Origin: Pisolithus tinctorius
Lineage: Eukaryota; Basidiomycota; Agaricomycetes; Boletales; Pisolithaceae
Assembly (NCBI GenBank): GCA_024663395.1
Contig: JANFAH010000023.1
Coordinates: forward strand, 310,001 to 374,000
DNA: 64,000 nucleotides
Direction of reading: 5' to 3'
Numbering within the stretch: position 1 is the stretch's first letter; each line of letters begins with the position of its first letter. Both the position numbers and the translations under genes were made by a program. This document shows positions 44,151 to 55,697 of the stretch, piece after piece. The notes under the pieces are model-generated. The model did no database searches, was not told the DNA's origin, and saw only the letters and a list, made by a program, of their open reading frames with translations.

Positions 44151-44990
44151 ATGTAGCCTATCTCACATCTTCCTTACGAGCTAGTTTGTCAATTTGGCAG
44201 CTGGTAGTCTCCCCATCTTACACAATTGCATTGTTATCATCTTGTGGTGTCCGGAATGAAAACCTCATGTAGTACTTTTACATACGAGAGTGGTTAAGAT
44301 TGCACAACCTCAAGCATTCACACAACATGTGCTGGTCATGTGGCGTTGTTCTTCGATTGGCGAGGTTAACCCTTGGGAGTATAACTGTATTGATGTCTTT
44401 GTTGAGAAAGCAACTTACTTTCTCGAGAGCGGTTCACTAGGTGCCTTGCACTCGTTCTTATCCATCCCATTTCTTGGAATGCCTGGCAAATTCTGGTACA
44501 TAAAGTGGTGTGATTGCGAGCTCTTGGCATTCAACATCTACATGGCCAACTCAGAACACTGCTGGGCTCTTGTTGGTGGCGATGGTGGTGCCCGTGTTTA
44601 TGGGTCTGAGGACTGGTACGTCGTTCATACAACCTGACCTCGAATACGAGTACTAAAACACAGTCCATAGTCCGTTTATTGCATGCAGCCGTCAGACACG
44701 AGCCTTCCCCCTTGCGATCCAATGTAAAACAAGCTCTGAAGCTAGCCGCATTGCAAAAACTCTTCAAGCCATCGTAGATACACTTCTGCACAATGCAGAC
44801 TACATGCAGATACTTGCAGCATTCGACATTCCACGTGTACGGACATTACTGGAAGATGAAAGTAGTTTTTATGCAATCATCATTGGTTCGCCCCCTGGTA
44901 TTCACTGCACAGCGTGAGTCTTTAATCTCATACTATGTAGTTTGTAGCTTGATTTCGTTCAGCGAGAGCGTAACGCATGCTGAAGGGTCA

Positions 44991-45805
44991 TGTCAAGGTC
45001 GGACAACACCCCTGGCTCCTTCTTAGGGCAGAGTTGGAGCGGGTTGGGCTGCGGAGTACAGCGGTCAAAGTCCAAAGTGAATCCGACCACTGGGTGGCGA
45101 GATATTCGACGAACAGTGAGCGGAGGGGTATGAAGGGAAGTTTCGGAGGCTGAGGTTGGAGTCAGAGCTGGAGATCAGAGGTCGGAGGTCAGATGAGAGG
45201 GCGTTGAGTTCAGCTAGTGCGCTGCCCCCTTGCACGAGCTCAGCCCTCGTATTTCAGAGGTGGAGCAGACTCAGAGGGAGTGGAGACAAAACTCTGGAGG
45301 GGACTGAGAGGGAGTCGAAGGTGGGGACTTTATTCGATATTTGTACTGATTACATCAGAGTACTACGTGGCCTTATATACGATGTAGGTCAAGGGTGGTG
45401 CAGTACAGAATGTAAACCAATAAGTGTATAGTGGGTTAGAGTCCTTCTGACACAAGGGATAGAGGGTAGGGATGACGGGGACCTTAACTGAGACAAGGAA
45501 ACTACTACAACGAGGAAGAGAGGGTAAATACTGAAGGAGCGGAAGAATGGAGAAAACTGACATGAGGGCAGAACCCTATTTAGAATGCAGGGCCACAAGT
45601 CCAACAGCCCACATGACCAACCTTAGGGTGGAGTTGAGTGGAGTTGGTCAGAACATGGACAGGGGACCTTGGAGAGGTGTGGAGATGTGTCGGGAGGGTC
45701 AGAGGAGCACAGGAACATGTCAGAGGAGGGCAGAGAAGCACAGGAACATGTCAGAAAAGGGCGGAGTAGGTGTTAGGGGCTTATGCTGGTGTCATGGTCA
45801 TGACA
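44991..45805 (-). repeat. Chromovirus 3' LTR (815 bp)
   Basis: TG...CA ends, preceded on its left by the GGTCA duplication. It matches 50930-51734 apart from many C/T and G/A differences and short indels. Confidence 0.92.
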
Positions 45806-45849
45806 GTATCCCCCCCTTAGGGCCTGAACCCCTGAAGGCCATAGCAAAG

Positions 45850-48800
45850 CTACGACGGAGGTGAGTAAGGTCCAGGTTTATGAGGATAGCGAGCATGGTA
45901 AGCAGCCAACAACTCGGAGGCATGTTCTAACTCCGTTGCCAACACCCAAGAGGTCTCATCTTCAGTATTCTCATAGCCTGCCCAGCAGACTAGATACAGC
46001 AACTGACAATGACGATGGCAGTGATCCACCTTTGAGTCGAGGATCTCCGAAATCTTGTACTCAAGGTCACCATCCACCTCAACAGGTGGAGGCGGAGGTT
46101 GGTGCTGATCAGGGAAGGGGTTCAGAGTGGCAGGCTCTAACTGCGACACGTGAAAGACAGGGTGGATGGCCCACATTGCATCAGGTAAGCAGAGGGTGAC
46201 AGAGTGTGTACCAGGCCTAGCTATGATAGCATAGGGGCCCAAGTTCTTCTCCACAAGTTTAGCTGAAGGGTGGGTGGAGTGGAAGTACCTGGCCTTGACA
46301 TAAGCCTGGTCACCGACTTTGAACTCTGGTGGCAGAATGCGTCTAGCATCAGCTGGACCTTGATAGCAGAGTTGAGCAGCAGCCATCTCAGTGCGGAGGA
46401 AGTCATGCAGGGCAGAAAGCTCCACAACATAGTTATGGGCCTTTGGAGAGGTGAGACTGCAGTCAGAGTAAACTGACAAGTTTGGGTGGTGCCCCTTATT
46501 AGCAAAAAAGGGAGAGACTCCAGTAGTAGCACTCAGTGCATTATTACAAGCAAACTCCGCTAGTGGGAGTAACTCCGACCAATCGTCTTGCTGATAGTTA
46601 CAGTAGGTGCAGAGATACTGCTCAAGGGTCTGATTCATGCACTCTGTTTGGCCATCGCCTTCCGGGTGGTAGCCTGATGTAAAATGAAGGCGCATATCTA
46701 AGGCCTTTCTGAGGGAGCGGAAGAAGTGTGACACAAACTCTGGACCCCTGTCAGAGGTGACATGAGCAGGTACTCCATGCTTGGAAAAGACGTGGGTAAG
46801 GAAGAGTTTTGCTAGGTCAGCAGAGGTGATGGAGTCATGGGTCGGAATGAACATGGTCTGTTTAGAAAGGCAGTCTACAACAACCAATATGGCAGAGTAG
46901 CCTGTGGAGTTGGGGAGATGCTCGATGAAATCCATCGAGATGGAGTTCCATGGCTTCTCAGGGACAGGAAGCTGCTTCAGTAGGCCGAAGGGGTGGTGAC
47001 GAGGGACCTTGCTGTGACCACAAGTGGTGCAGGACCTGACATAGTTCCTTACATCAGTGCGGAGGTTAGGCCATACATACTCGTGGCGAACAAGCTCTAC
47101 AGTGTGACTCTGCCCAAAGTGACCCGCAAGCGGATGGTCATGTTTAAACTGAAGCACTCGGAGGCAGAGACCATCAATGTCGGGGACAAAGATGCGGCCA
47201 TCGAGGCGGAGGAGACCCTCATGGTCCAATGACCAGTGGAGGTCTGTCGGAGTTGGGAGATGGGAAGCGGAGATGGGGTCGGAGGGTAGTGCAGGGATGA
47301 TGTCGGCATGGAGCTGCTCAACATCAAAGATCATGGCAGCTTGGAGCACAGGGGCCAAGAGGTGGGTAGTACGGAGGGACGAAGCGAACTGTTCCTGGGT
47401 AAACACAGGGTGGAGGTTATGAGGGTTTACCTGCACATAGTCCTTATCCCCCTCTTTTGGGTAAACATCCCAGCAGCAGGTAAGTGTGTCAGGCTTGGCT
47501 CCAAGGCGGCCAGGGCAGAAACGGATGGCTAGGTTGAACTGGGAGAGGTACTCCGACCAACGAGCCTGACAGCGGGTTAGGACCTTAGAGGTGGAGAAAT
47601 ACTCCAAGTTTTTATGGTCAGTCACCACATCAGCAGGGGTGGTGGAGCCTTCCAAGTAATGTCACCAGTGGCGGAATGCCTCAAAAATCGCCAACAGCTC
47701 CTTATCATGAGTGTCATAGTTGAGCTCCAGAGCAGTGAGTGTGCAGGAGTAAAAGGCAACCGGGTGGAGTTCACCATCGGAGCAGGTAATCGAGAGGATA
47801 CCCACAATGGCATAGTCCGATGCGTCGGTCTCAACCATGACCAGGGCATCAGGCACCCAATGAGTAAGGATCGGAGCAGAGGTGAAAGCGGTCTTAAGGC
47901 GGAGGAAAGTGGAGCAGCACTCTTCGGAGAAGCTCCAAGGAGCGCCCTTCCGAGTGAGGTGGGTGAGCAGAACAACTATGTCGGAGTAGTTACCGATGAA
48001 CCGATGATAGAAGTTCGCAAACCCAAGAAAGGACTGGATGTCTTTAACCTTGCGTGGTTCAGGCCAATCACGAATGGACTGGACCTTATCAGCAGACATG
48101 GTCAGACTGGATGGGGAGAGGACATAGCCGAGGTACTTGACAGAGTCTTTGTGGAACTCGCACTTTTCTGGCTTAGCAAAGAGGCTATGCTGGTGGAGGC
48201 GGCGGAGGACCTCTTTTACATGTTGGTGGTGCAACTCCTCGTTGTGGGAGTAGATGAGGATGTCATCAAGGTAAACAACAACACAGACATCGAGCATGTT
48301 GGCAAAGATGCTATTAACAAACCGCTGGAAAGCCACTGGTGCATTAGTAAGACCGAAGGGCATAACCAACCATTCATAGGAACCATAGTGAGTGCGAAAG
48401 GCAGTTTTCCATTCGTCACCAGCACCAATTCGGACTAAGTGGTAGGCATGGCAGAGGTCAATTTTACTATAGATTTTAGCACAGCTCGGAGAATCGAGCA
48501 AGTCGGAGATGAGAGGGAGTGGGTAGCAGTCTTTCTTGGTGATTTTATTGAGTCCTCAGTAATCCACACAGAGGTGGAGTGAGCTGTCCTTCTTCTTAAC
48601 GAAGAGGACAGAAGCACCATGGGCAGAGGTTGACTGTTTAATGAAACCGTAGCTGAGGTGCTCATCTATGAAGGTGCGGAGCGCCTCAAGCTTGGGCAGA
48701 GAGAGGGAGTAGACAGTGCCTAGAGGTGGAGAAGCCCCTTCTTCGAGATTTATGTTTAAATCGAAGCTGCAGTGCAGAGGGAGTTCAGTAGCCTTTTCTT

Positions 48801-49575
48801 TACTAAAGACATCAGCAAACTCATGGTAGTTGGAGGGCACCACAGAGAGATCAGGAGGTGCAGAGGGCATCAAAGAGGCTCGGAGTTTCATATCTTCGGG
48901 GCAGAGGTGCAAGCGGAACTGTGCAGAGCCAGGAAGGGCACATGCATGGACAAAGGCTGCAGCTCCAATGAGAGAGATATGTGGAGCAGTGCGTGGCAAG
49001 CCAGCTGTTGGAGTAGGCAGTGGAGCTGATGTCAGAGGAGCAGACAGAGTGGAGGGTGTCGGTACTGAAGCAGAGGTTGTGACAGAAAGTGACAGAGGTG
49101 CCAAGGGTGTCGGCATTCTTTGTATCAATGGTCAGAACGAGATACTGCTCAATACCCAGTCAATCAACGGATTGTAGCAGGTGAGCCAGTTGTGTCCCAA
49201 GACCAATGAACAGGCAGAATCCAACGGAGTTACATAACAGGAAACAGATGTGACATTGCCAGAGGCAAAGCAGACGGAGAAATCTACTACTTGGGAAATG
49301 GCGGTATTACTAGTACCATCAAACAGTCAGAGAGGAATAGGCGGAGAGACATTTTTTGTTGGGATTTTATATTTTTTAACTAAAGAGGGGTCGACAAAAC
49401 AGTGCAAAGAGCCTGAGTCGACCAGAGCGGGGAAAGTATCTATGGAGAAATCAGGAAGAGAAATAATCAGAAGAAGAGAATTAGGGTCGGAAAGAGCAGA
49501 TGCGTTGAGATGGACTTCTGCACGGATGGGATCAATGCTTCCTCCAGGATGTACAGGCTCCCTGGAGGAGCAGGT
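45850..49575 (-). pseudogene. Chromovirus pol: protease, RT, RNase H, integrase, chromodomain
   Basis: Reading leftward, the protease has LVDSGSLHCFV (about 49425). RT has GASVLFVKKKD, YEWLVMPFGLTNAP and the catalytic VVVYLDDILIYS (about 48270). RNase H has VETDASDYAIVG and ELNYDTHDKELLAI. Integrase has the HHCC motif (HFGQSHTVELVRHEYVW...CTTCGHSK) and D-D-E residues in SMDFIEHLP, VTSDRGPEF and GDGQTECMNQTLE. A C-terminal chromodomain (EYKISEILDSKV...LVCWAGYENTEDETSWV) follows. The chromodomain marks it as a chromovirus and in this group guides integration to modified histones. TGA stops at 49327, 49132, 48556 and 47662 lie in Arg contexts. The last 601 codons (integrase and chromodomain) are open. 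Confidence 0.93.
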
Positions 49576-50864
49576 TAATTTTTTGGCTCTGACCTCTCCG
49601 CAGGCGGAGCAGTTGGAGTGGCGGCCTTAGCAGCATGGGCCTTGGCAGCATGGGAAGTCGACTTTGGGCAATCTTTGGCGGAGTGTCCAGGTTCACCACA
49701 GAAGAGGCACAGCCCACCGGTAAGGCAGTGGAGCCGCTCAGCTGCTGTGAGCTTGCCATCTTTTCCAAGGAGATGGTTGATGTCGGACTTCGGTGCTTCG
49801 GCCTTTTTAGAGTTGGACTTAGGGGCGGAGGATGATGTGGAGGGTTTCAGCTTTGAGTCGGAGGTGCGGAGCAGAGTTCTTTTGGCAGGAGGAGGCTTGG
49901 CAGAGTAGGAGACTTCTGACTTGCACTCCCAGTGGCATGCATCTACTGTCTGGGCTAACTCACAGAGTGCATGAAGAGTGGCAGGCTTGCTGACACGGGA
50001 TACCTCATCCTTGATGCAGTCAGGGAGACCCAAGTAGAAGTGGTGGTGGAGTGCACCTTCGCCATAGTCTTTTACCTGAGAAGCCCAGCGGTTGAACTCC
50101 ACTAAGTACTTTGCAATATGCAAAGAGTCCTTCATGGTAAGATTTTCCAGATGCTGGATGGCATCGGCAGCAGCATCATGAGGGCCGAAATTGGTAGTGA
50201 GCTCATGGAGGAACTCGCGGTGGTCATCCATCCACAGTGGACGATTAAGGTAATCATCCGGATTGAGAAGGTCTGGTTCGAACCAGGCCAATGCCATGCC
50301 CTTAAGGTAGGACTGCGCATACGTGACCTTGGCTTGGTCGGAGCGGAATGCCCGAGGGCAGTCCTGGAAATTGAGCTCGCATTGGACCAGGAACTCATGG
50401 AGTTTTTTAGGGTCAGACCCATCAAAGGTGTCTGGCTCGCAGACTTTGGTTCGCGGAGCAGAGTCTCCAGAGTGCTGGTTGGAGCGGGCTAGGGCATGGA
50501 TGGCCTGGGTCAGAGCAAGGACCAGGTCATCAAGGGGATCCCTGAGGTTGTCAGGATCATCCTCATTATCAGGCCCATCACCAGGATGGTAGTCAGGATC
50601 GTCAGGGTCATCATCAGGGTCGCCTGGTCCACCTCCACCAGGGTGAATGATGATAGGAGGTGGCAGAGAGCGGAGGGCAGACTGCTGATGGATGGAGGGT
50701 GCAGTGCATGAGGCGCTGTCTGGAGCAGGGTCGGAGTTGGAGTGCCCCCTGGAGGAGAAGCTCTGGAAGGGCTCAACAACTGAAGGGAGACGTCAGGGGT
50801 TTGCCAAGGCTGTAGCAAGGGCCTTGGTAGCATCCCGTTGTCGGAGACATGTCATGGGAGGCAT
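49575..50864 (-). pseudogene. Chromovirus gag with one in-frame TGA
   Basis: From ATG at 50862-50864 the frame contains a short N-terminus, a TGA at 50793-50795 (Arg context), and a Pro/Asp-rich stretch. The Gag core follows (PDTFDGSDPKKLHEFLVQCE, YAQSYLKGMALAWFEPDLL, LTTNFGPHD...AIQHLENL), and then a zinc knuckle CLFCGEPGHSAKDC near 49695. It ends PAERSEPKN and TAA just upstream of the protease. Gag packages the element's RNA into particles. Confidence 0.88.
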
Positions 50865-50929
50865 AGCAGATGTGGTAAGGGAAGTGAGAGAGCTCGTACA
50901 AGTGATAGTATGAATATACTGTCAAGGTC

Positions 50930-51734
50930 GGACAACACCCCTGGCTCCTTCTTAGGGCAGAGTTGGAGCGGGTTGGGCTGCGGAGTACAGCGGTCAAAGT
51001 CCAAAGTGAATCCGACCACTGGGTGGCAAGATATTCGATGAACAGTGAGTGGAGGGGTATGAAGGGAAGTTTCAGAGGCTGAGGTCGGAGTCAGAGCCAG
51101 AGATCAGAGGTCGGAGGTCAGATGAGAGGGCATTGGGTTCAGCTAGTGCACTGCCCCCTTGCACGAGCTCAGCCCTCATATTTCAGAGGTGGAGCAGACT
51201 CAGAGGGAGTGGAGACGAAACTCTGGAGGGGACTGAGAGGGAGTCGAAGGTGGGGACTTTATTTGATATTCATACTGATTACATCAGAGTACTACATGGC
51301 CTTATATATGATGTAGGTCAAGGGCAGTGCAGTACAGAATGTAAACCAATAAGTGTATAGTGGGTTAGAGTCCTTCTGACACAAGGGATAGAGGGTAGGG
51401 ATGACGGGGACCTTAACTGAGACAAGGAAACTACTACAATGAGGAAGAGAGGGTAAATACCGAAGGAGCGGAAGAATGGAGAAAACCGACATGAGGGCGG
51501 AACCCTATTTAGAATGCAGGGCTGCAAGTCCGACAGCCCACGTGACCAACCTTAGGGCAGAGTTGAGCGGAGTTGGTCAGAACATGGACAGGGGACCTCA
51601 GAGAGGTGTGGAGATGTGTCGGGAGGGTCAGAGGAGCGCAGGAACACGTCAGAGGAGGGTGGAGAAGCATGGGAACATGTCAGAAAAGGGCAGAGTAGGT
51701 GTTAGGGGCTTACGCTGGTGTCATGGTCATGACA
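50930..51734 (-). repeat. Chromovirus 5' LTR (805 bp)
   Basis: Same ends as the 3' LTR. Followed on its right by the second GGTCA duplication and the continuation of the third gene of the host element. Confidence 0.92.
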
Positions 51735-52309
51735 GGTCATTTAAATACCATGTATGAAGGGAAACTACTTCGTTTTGGACTGCATTAGCCTTCATGATCG
51801 TCAAAGGAGTCCCACAATGCATGCCACCCATGTTGATGCACGACCAGATAGGTGACAGTCCCCCTCCAGCCACAGCCAATTCTTTGGCTGAACAGCTCCA
51901 TTGCTCACTATCCATTTCGCCTCAATCTCAACAAACTACCTCAATGCCTTCGCATGCTTCTACGTCATCGTCTGACCCAACCTTTTTGCATACCTCATCT
52001 ACATCTCGCTCCTCCACTCTGACATCAACTGTCTCATCTAGGTCAGAGGCCATGATCTCTCCCATCATTTATAGTCATGTCCATAATCTTCATGGCATCG
52101 TTTCCAGCAATTATTATCCAACCTCGACTTCACACATCCGGAACCTTGCTCACCCACTTGGTGACCTAGTGGCTTGCTATCTTGCATCCCATGGATATGG
52201 CACTGGGGATGTTGAATGTATTATCCAGGCGCATGAGTGTGTGCATAACAACGAAGATCTGGTTATTTTTCTTGCTGGCCAGGGTATGTCTGTTAGTGAA
52301 GCAAGATTT

Positions 52310-52571
52310 TTGTTGCGGCTTGTAGATCTACAGGATATTGGGCTTAGATAAAACTCTATGCTACTGTTTTGTAAATGACCGTCGAATCTATCGCTATAGC
52401 ATGTGAACCTATGGTAATGGAACTTCGGATGTTGGCACAACGACGAGTGGACATCTATCAACGGCACAATGGTGATTGGGGTCTCGCCGAAAGTTTTTTT
52501 CAAAAGTAGTAAGTGCTCGGGCGTTCGGCGCTGAGTTCAAAAATTATGTGGCGCGAGTGTCTGGCTTTCCA
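52310..52571 (-). repeat. Right terminal inverted repeat of the large element
   Basis: Reverse complement of 38458-38725. It contains the last codons and stop of the third gene (52349-52351). It ends ...CGAGTGTCTGGCTTTCCA at 52571, followed by TA. Confidence 0.85.
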
Positions 52572-52573
52572 TA

Positions 52574-52645
52574 CTAGTCTGGATGCCAGACTGTCTATGA
52601 AGCTTGATTAGTTAGAAGCTGAACAGGGCAAGCTGTTCAGCTTCC
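52574..52645. other. Short host sequence with two hairpins between two elements
   Basis: CTGGATGCCAG and AAGCTGAACAGGGCAAGCTGTTCAGCTT-type palindromes (52576-52588 and 52615-52643) lie in a 72-bp spacer between the large TIR element and Harbinger 2. Confidence 0.45.
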
Positions 52646-52773
52646 TAAGAGCTTGTACGGAAAGCGCAGTTCACTTGCAGTTCAGAAACTTGTCGGATTG
52701 TTCTTGTTTGATGGGTGGCGCACAGATTCGGCATAAGGTCCGGCAGTATGTTGGAGATTGAACTCCTCCAAAG

Positions 52774-54169
52774 ATGCCGCCTGATCATCCCGATGTGCGC
52801 CGAGCGCTACTGCAGCATATTTTGACTGCCCTCCAGACGCTCCTAGTCTTGTTGGCTGAACTGGTTGGCTCCAGTGTTCGCAAAGAGCCGATACCGTACC
52901 ACACCTCCAAACTCTCTGGAGATATGTGGGTTCAAGAACTCCTAACTGGTCACCCTGATCGTATTCGCTGTGAACTTGGTATGTGCAAGGAGATTTTCGT
53001 TCAGCTCATAGAGGAGCTGCGGGAGATTGGTCACAGCAACTCGAAGTTTGTTACTCTGGAAGAACAGCTCGCGATTTTCCTCTACACATGTGTGACTGGC
53101 CTGACGGTCAGGCATGTTGGTGAGCGTTTTCAGCGGTCAAATGACACAATATCTCGGTGAGTTCAATACAAAATACGTGCGACAAATCAGATATTCATAT
53201 TTTTTTACAGGTACTTCAAGAAATTGCTCTTCGTATTTTCAGACCCCCCCTTTTATATTACCTATGTCCAGTTTCCGACTGGTGAAGCCATCCATCCGAA
53301 GATCCGACGCAACCCCAAATTTTGGCCGTACTTTCGGAATGCGATTGGTGCGATAGATGGCTGCCACATTCCTGTATCCCCCCCTTCAATTATACGTTCC
53401 AACTATCGCAACCGCAAGGGATTCCTCTCGCAAAACGGCCTGTTCATCTGCGATTTCGGTCTGAAGTTTGTTTATACGCTGACAGGGTGGGAAGGATCTG
53501 CGACGGACGCCCGTGTCTACGGTGACGCAACATCCACCGACCTCCACATCCCCAATGGAAAATATCTCCTCGCTGATGCCGGCTACCCCTCACGTCGAGA
53601 GTTGCTAGTCCCCTACCGGGGCATCCGGTATCATCTTGCAGAATGGGGCCGTGCTAACACGCGGTATGTTTTTTGTCTTGCTCACCGTTTTATTTATTTA
53701 TTCATTTCCTCTCAGACCAGCAAATAAGGAGGAGCTTTTCAACTTGCGGCATGCGTCGGCACGAAATGTCATAGAACGAATCTTCGGCATCCTAAAGCGT
53801 CGCTTTCGAATACTCCTTCTGGCGCCAGAATACGACATCGATATACAAGCACGGATCCCCGCCGCACTTTGCGCGGTTCACAATTTTATTCGTACGCATG
53901 GTGAGAGCGAGGAGGGCACAGACGATATTTCTCTCGATGAAGATGATGAGGGCGAGCAGCAGCCAGGCCCACGTACTAATCCCCAAGCCACGGAAGGAAC
54001 GAGGAACTTAGAAGAAGACATACTCGTGCGCGGGATGCGGGACGATATTGCGACGGCCATGTGGGCCGATTATCAACGTATTTTGGTGGAGCGAGTGCAG
54101 AGTACCGTGGACAGTGAATCAGACGCGGAATCCGACTTCTTCGAGGAAGAAGTCGCTAGTTTGTTTTAG
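52774..54169 (+). CDS. Harbinger 2 DDE transposase, intact
   Basis: Three exons join in phase: 52774-53156, 53211-53663 and 53716-54169, giving 429 residues. N-terminal region: WVQELLTGHPDRIRCELGMC, LEEQLAIFLYTCVTGLTVRH. The catalytic domain has the first Asp in AIGAIDGCHIPVS, the RNRKGFLSQNGLF and GWEGSATDARVYGDA blocks, and the second Asp in YLLADAGYPSRREL. The Glu is in ARNVIERIFGILKRRFRI. The acidic tail ends FFEEEVASLF. All three catalytic residues and the length fit DDE_Tnp_4 / HARBI1-type transposases, which cut at the TIRs and duplicate TWA targets. Normal base composition and no stop codons distinguish it from every other TE gene in the window. Confidence 0.93.
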
Positions 54170-54292
54170 CTACATCCATCATGTACTAGTAAAATCTAAT
54201 CCGACTTTTGTTCGATGCACATGCCAGAGGGATGCCAACACATTTGATAGTTCATTTCTGTAGCTACGATACACTGACTCGTGCTACACATA

Positions 54293-55555
54293 CTACACGG
54301 TAGGGGGGGCATTGCTAGCGCCTTGGAAAAAGCTATCGTACATATCTGCTACATACGCGCGACGGGATTGTTCATCAGGTAAAGCTATAAAAACGGCGGC
54401 AGGGTTAGATATGCCAGAAAACTGACGCGTCATAAATGCACGATGGTGGGGAGGGATCTCGGAATCTTTGTATAGCATTTGCGTAGCCGTCTGGACCGCG
54501 ATCAACGGATCCATGAAAGTCGTCGCCAGCTGGTCCCCCAAGCGCCGGATCGTGTTACCGATCGATACGACTGCGACGGTGTGAGAGCCGGAAGGTTGAG
54601 GCTGCATCTTGCTGGAAGATTGAGCGGACGTTCGGCTGCGCTTACTACTATGAATGGACGAGACGGGAGTCGTTGGGGGATGCTGATTTCTTGAGAATAG
54701 GAGGGAAGGGGATGCCGTTTCTGTGATATCAGTAGACATCACAGTGAATGAGCGCTTTCCGCCGAACGCGGCAGTGGAGGGGGGGACGGATGGGATGGAG
54801 GTGGTACTGTCAGTAGTCGTCGTAGGGTTGGGGGGGACAGAGACCGTAAAGTTACTATCAGTGGTCGCGGTGAGCGTGGGGTTTAACACCCCAGGACGGA
54901 AAGCATGGGAGCCGGTCGCGCCACCCTGTGGAAAAATATCCTCCATCATCGGAAGATACTGCCAGCCCTTGTTGCGGAAGGGCTTCATGGCTGCGTTTCG
55001 CTGCGATGTCTCAGCGAACCGATCATAGTTATCTGTAAGATCAAATACGTACCTTCACACCGACGAATTTTGCCCATTTCTCTGCATCAGCCGCTCCACA
55101 GATATTCGCACCGTTCTCGTTGTCCCAATGTTCGCCTGATCCGCTGCGATAAGTCATGATTGCGTTGTACGTATGTTTAAGCTACATCTAGTGTCAGCAT
55201 AGCAACTTTAGAATAGAGAAGGACGTACCGATCCCCATTTAATCGACACATTCTTCGAATCCTTGATTTTACCGGACCTGTGGAGCTTGCGAATGCTCTC
55301 TGCAGCTTTCGCATAAGTCGCTTGTCGGAAGTTGCCAGCGTCAGCCCGCTCTGAGCGATTTGTGTGCAGGTAATCAACGAGGGCAGCGACCTCCTCATCG
55401 GTCCACTTGGCATGCTTGGATTCTTCCTCTATTTCCCCCGCTGTTTCCATTAGTTCAACGATATTTGATCCTAAGACGTCGAAAAGTTCGATTAGTACTC
55501 GCTGGATGTGATCGCGTCGAGTATCGGCAGAGGCGAGATAGGGAGGGAGAGACAT
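54293..55555 (-). CDS. Myb/SANT-like protein of Harbinger 2
   Basis: The first exon is 55229-55555, starting MSLPPYLASADTRRDHIQRV, with a Myb-like domain (KWTDEEVAALVDYLHTNRSE...ATYAKAAESIRKLH, ending SIKWGS). The second exon starts at 55181 (LKHTYNAIMTYRSGSGEHWD, then EKWAKFVG). The last exon, from about 55035 to 54293, has NAAMKPFRNKGWQYLPMMED, a Thr/Ser-rich linker, a basic SSKRSRTS patch and a conserved C-terminus (GNTIRRLGDQLATTFMDPLI). The junction between exons 2 and 3 was not resolved, because the obvious GT...AG pair there would be only 20 nt. It is the usual DNA-binding partner of Harbinger transposases. Confidence 0.78.
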
Positions 55556-55697
55556 GCTACCATCGGGAGGGAAACCAACATTTCAATCTCCGACGCTTTG
55601 GCCCGGATTTTTCCACCACCCGTCAAACAAGAACAATCCGTGAAGTTCGTAAACTACAACTGAACTGCGCTTTCCGTACAAGCTCTAAGTTACACAC

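Larger units (their letters stand above)
44991..51734 (-). mobile_element. Ty3/Gypsy chromovirus (minus strand), both LTRs, TSD GGTCA
   Basis: The LTRs at 44991-45805 (3' LTR) and 50930-51734 (5' LTR) start TGTCAAGGTCGG and end GGTCATGACA. GGTCA is duplicated at 44986-44990 and 51735-51739. The polypurine tract AAGGGGGGATA (minus strand) adjoins the 3' LTR. The LTRs differ mainly by transitions (a few percent by eye), so this is older than the Copia element. Gag and pol are complete in layout but carry five TGA stops. A chromodomain ends pol. Confidence 0.95.
44290..52351 (+). pseudogene. Third gene of the large element, split by the Gypsy insertion; function unknown
   Basis: The first part (44290-44990) encodes WEYNCIDVFVEKATYFLESG, FLGMPGKFWYIKWCDCELLA and, after an intron starting GTACGTCG, TLLEDESSFYAIIIGSPPG. 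The Gypsy element then occupies 44991-51734. The second part (51740-52351) continues with a Ser/Thr-rich linker and a compact conserved C-terminus, HPLGDLVACYLASHGYGTGD...GQGMSVSEARFLLRLVDL, ending TAA at 52349-52351 inside the right inverted repeat. The domain is not recognised, though similar C-termini accompany the integrase-like gene in agaricomycetes. The exact 5' end is not resolved. Confidence 0.55.
38458..52571. mobile_element. Large TIR element carrying alpha-kinase, integrase-like and third genes (about 7.4 kb plus a nested Gypsy)
   Basis: Ends TGGAAAGCCAGACACTCGCG and its reverse complement (right end at 52571) are flanked by TA (38456-38457 and 52572-52573). The inverted repeats extend about 260 bp inward with roughly 85-90% identity by eye. 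Genes inside are an alpha-kinase (minus), an integrase-like protein (plus) and a third gene (plus) split by a chromodomain Gypsy. Subtracting 6749 bp of Gypsy plus its duplication leaves about 7365 bp. Both outer genes end just inside the inverted repeats, so the repeats appear to enclose exactly this gene set. Superfamily not assigned. Confidence 0.78.
52649..55685. mobile_element. PIF/Harbinger transposon 2 (3037 bp), apparently intact, TSD TAA
   Basis: The terminal inverted repeats begin GAGCTTGTACGGAAAGCGCA on both ends and extend about 73 bp (52649-52721 and 55613-55685) with a few mismatches. TAA flanks both sides (52646-52648 and 55686-55688). It encodes a transposase (plus) and a Myb/SANT-like protein (minus) in convergent arrangement. 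CpG content is normal and the transposase has no stop or frameshift, so it may be active or only recently silenced. It is a different family from Harbinger 1 (different TIR sequence). Confidence 0.95.

Noticed and set aside
55030..55060. A 20-nt intron in the Harbinger 2 Myb gene
   Set aside because: GTACGTATTTG...TTACAG would be too short to be spliced. The true junction is probably elsewhere and was left unresolved.
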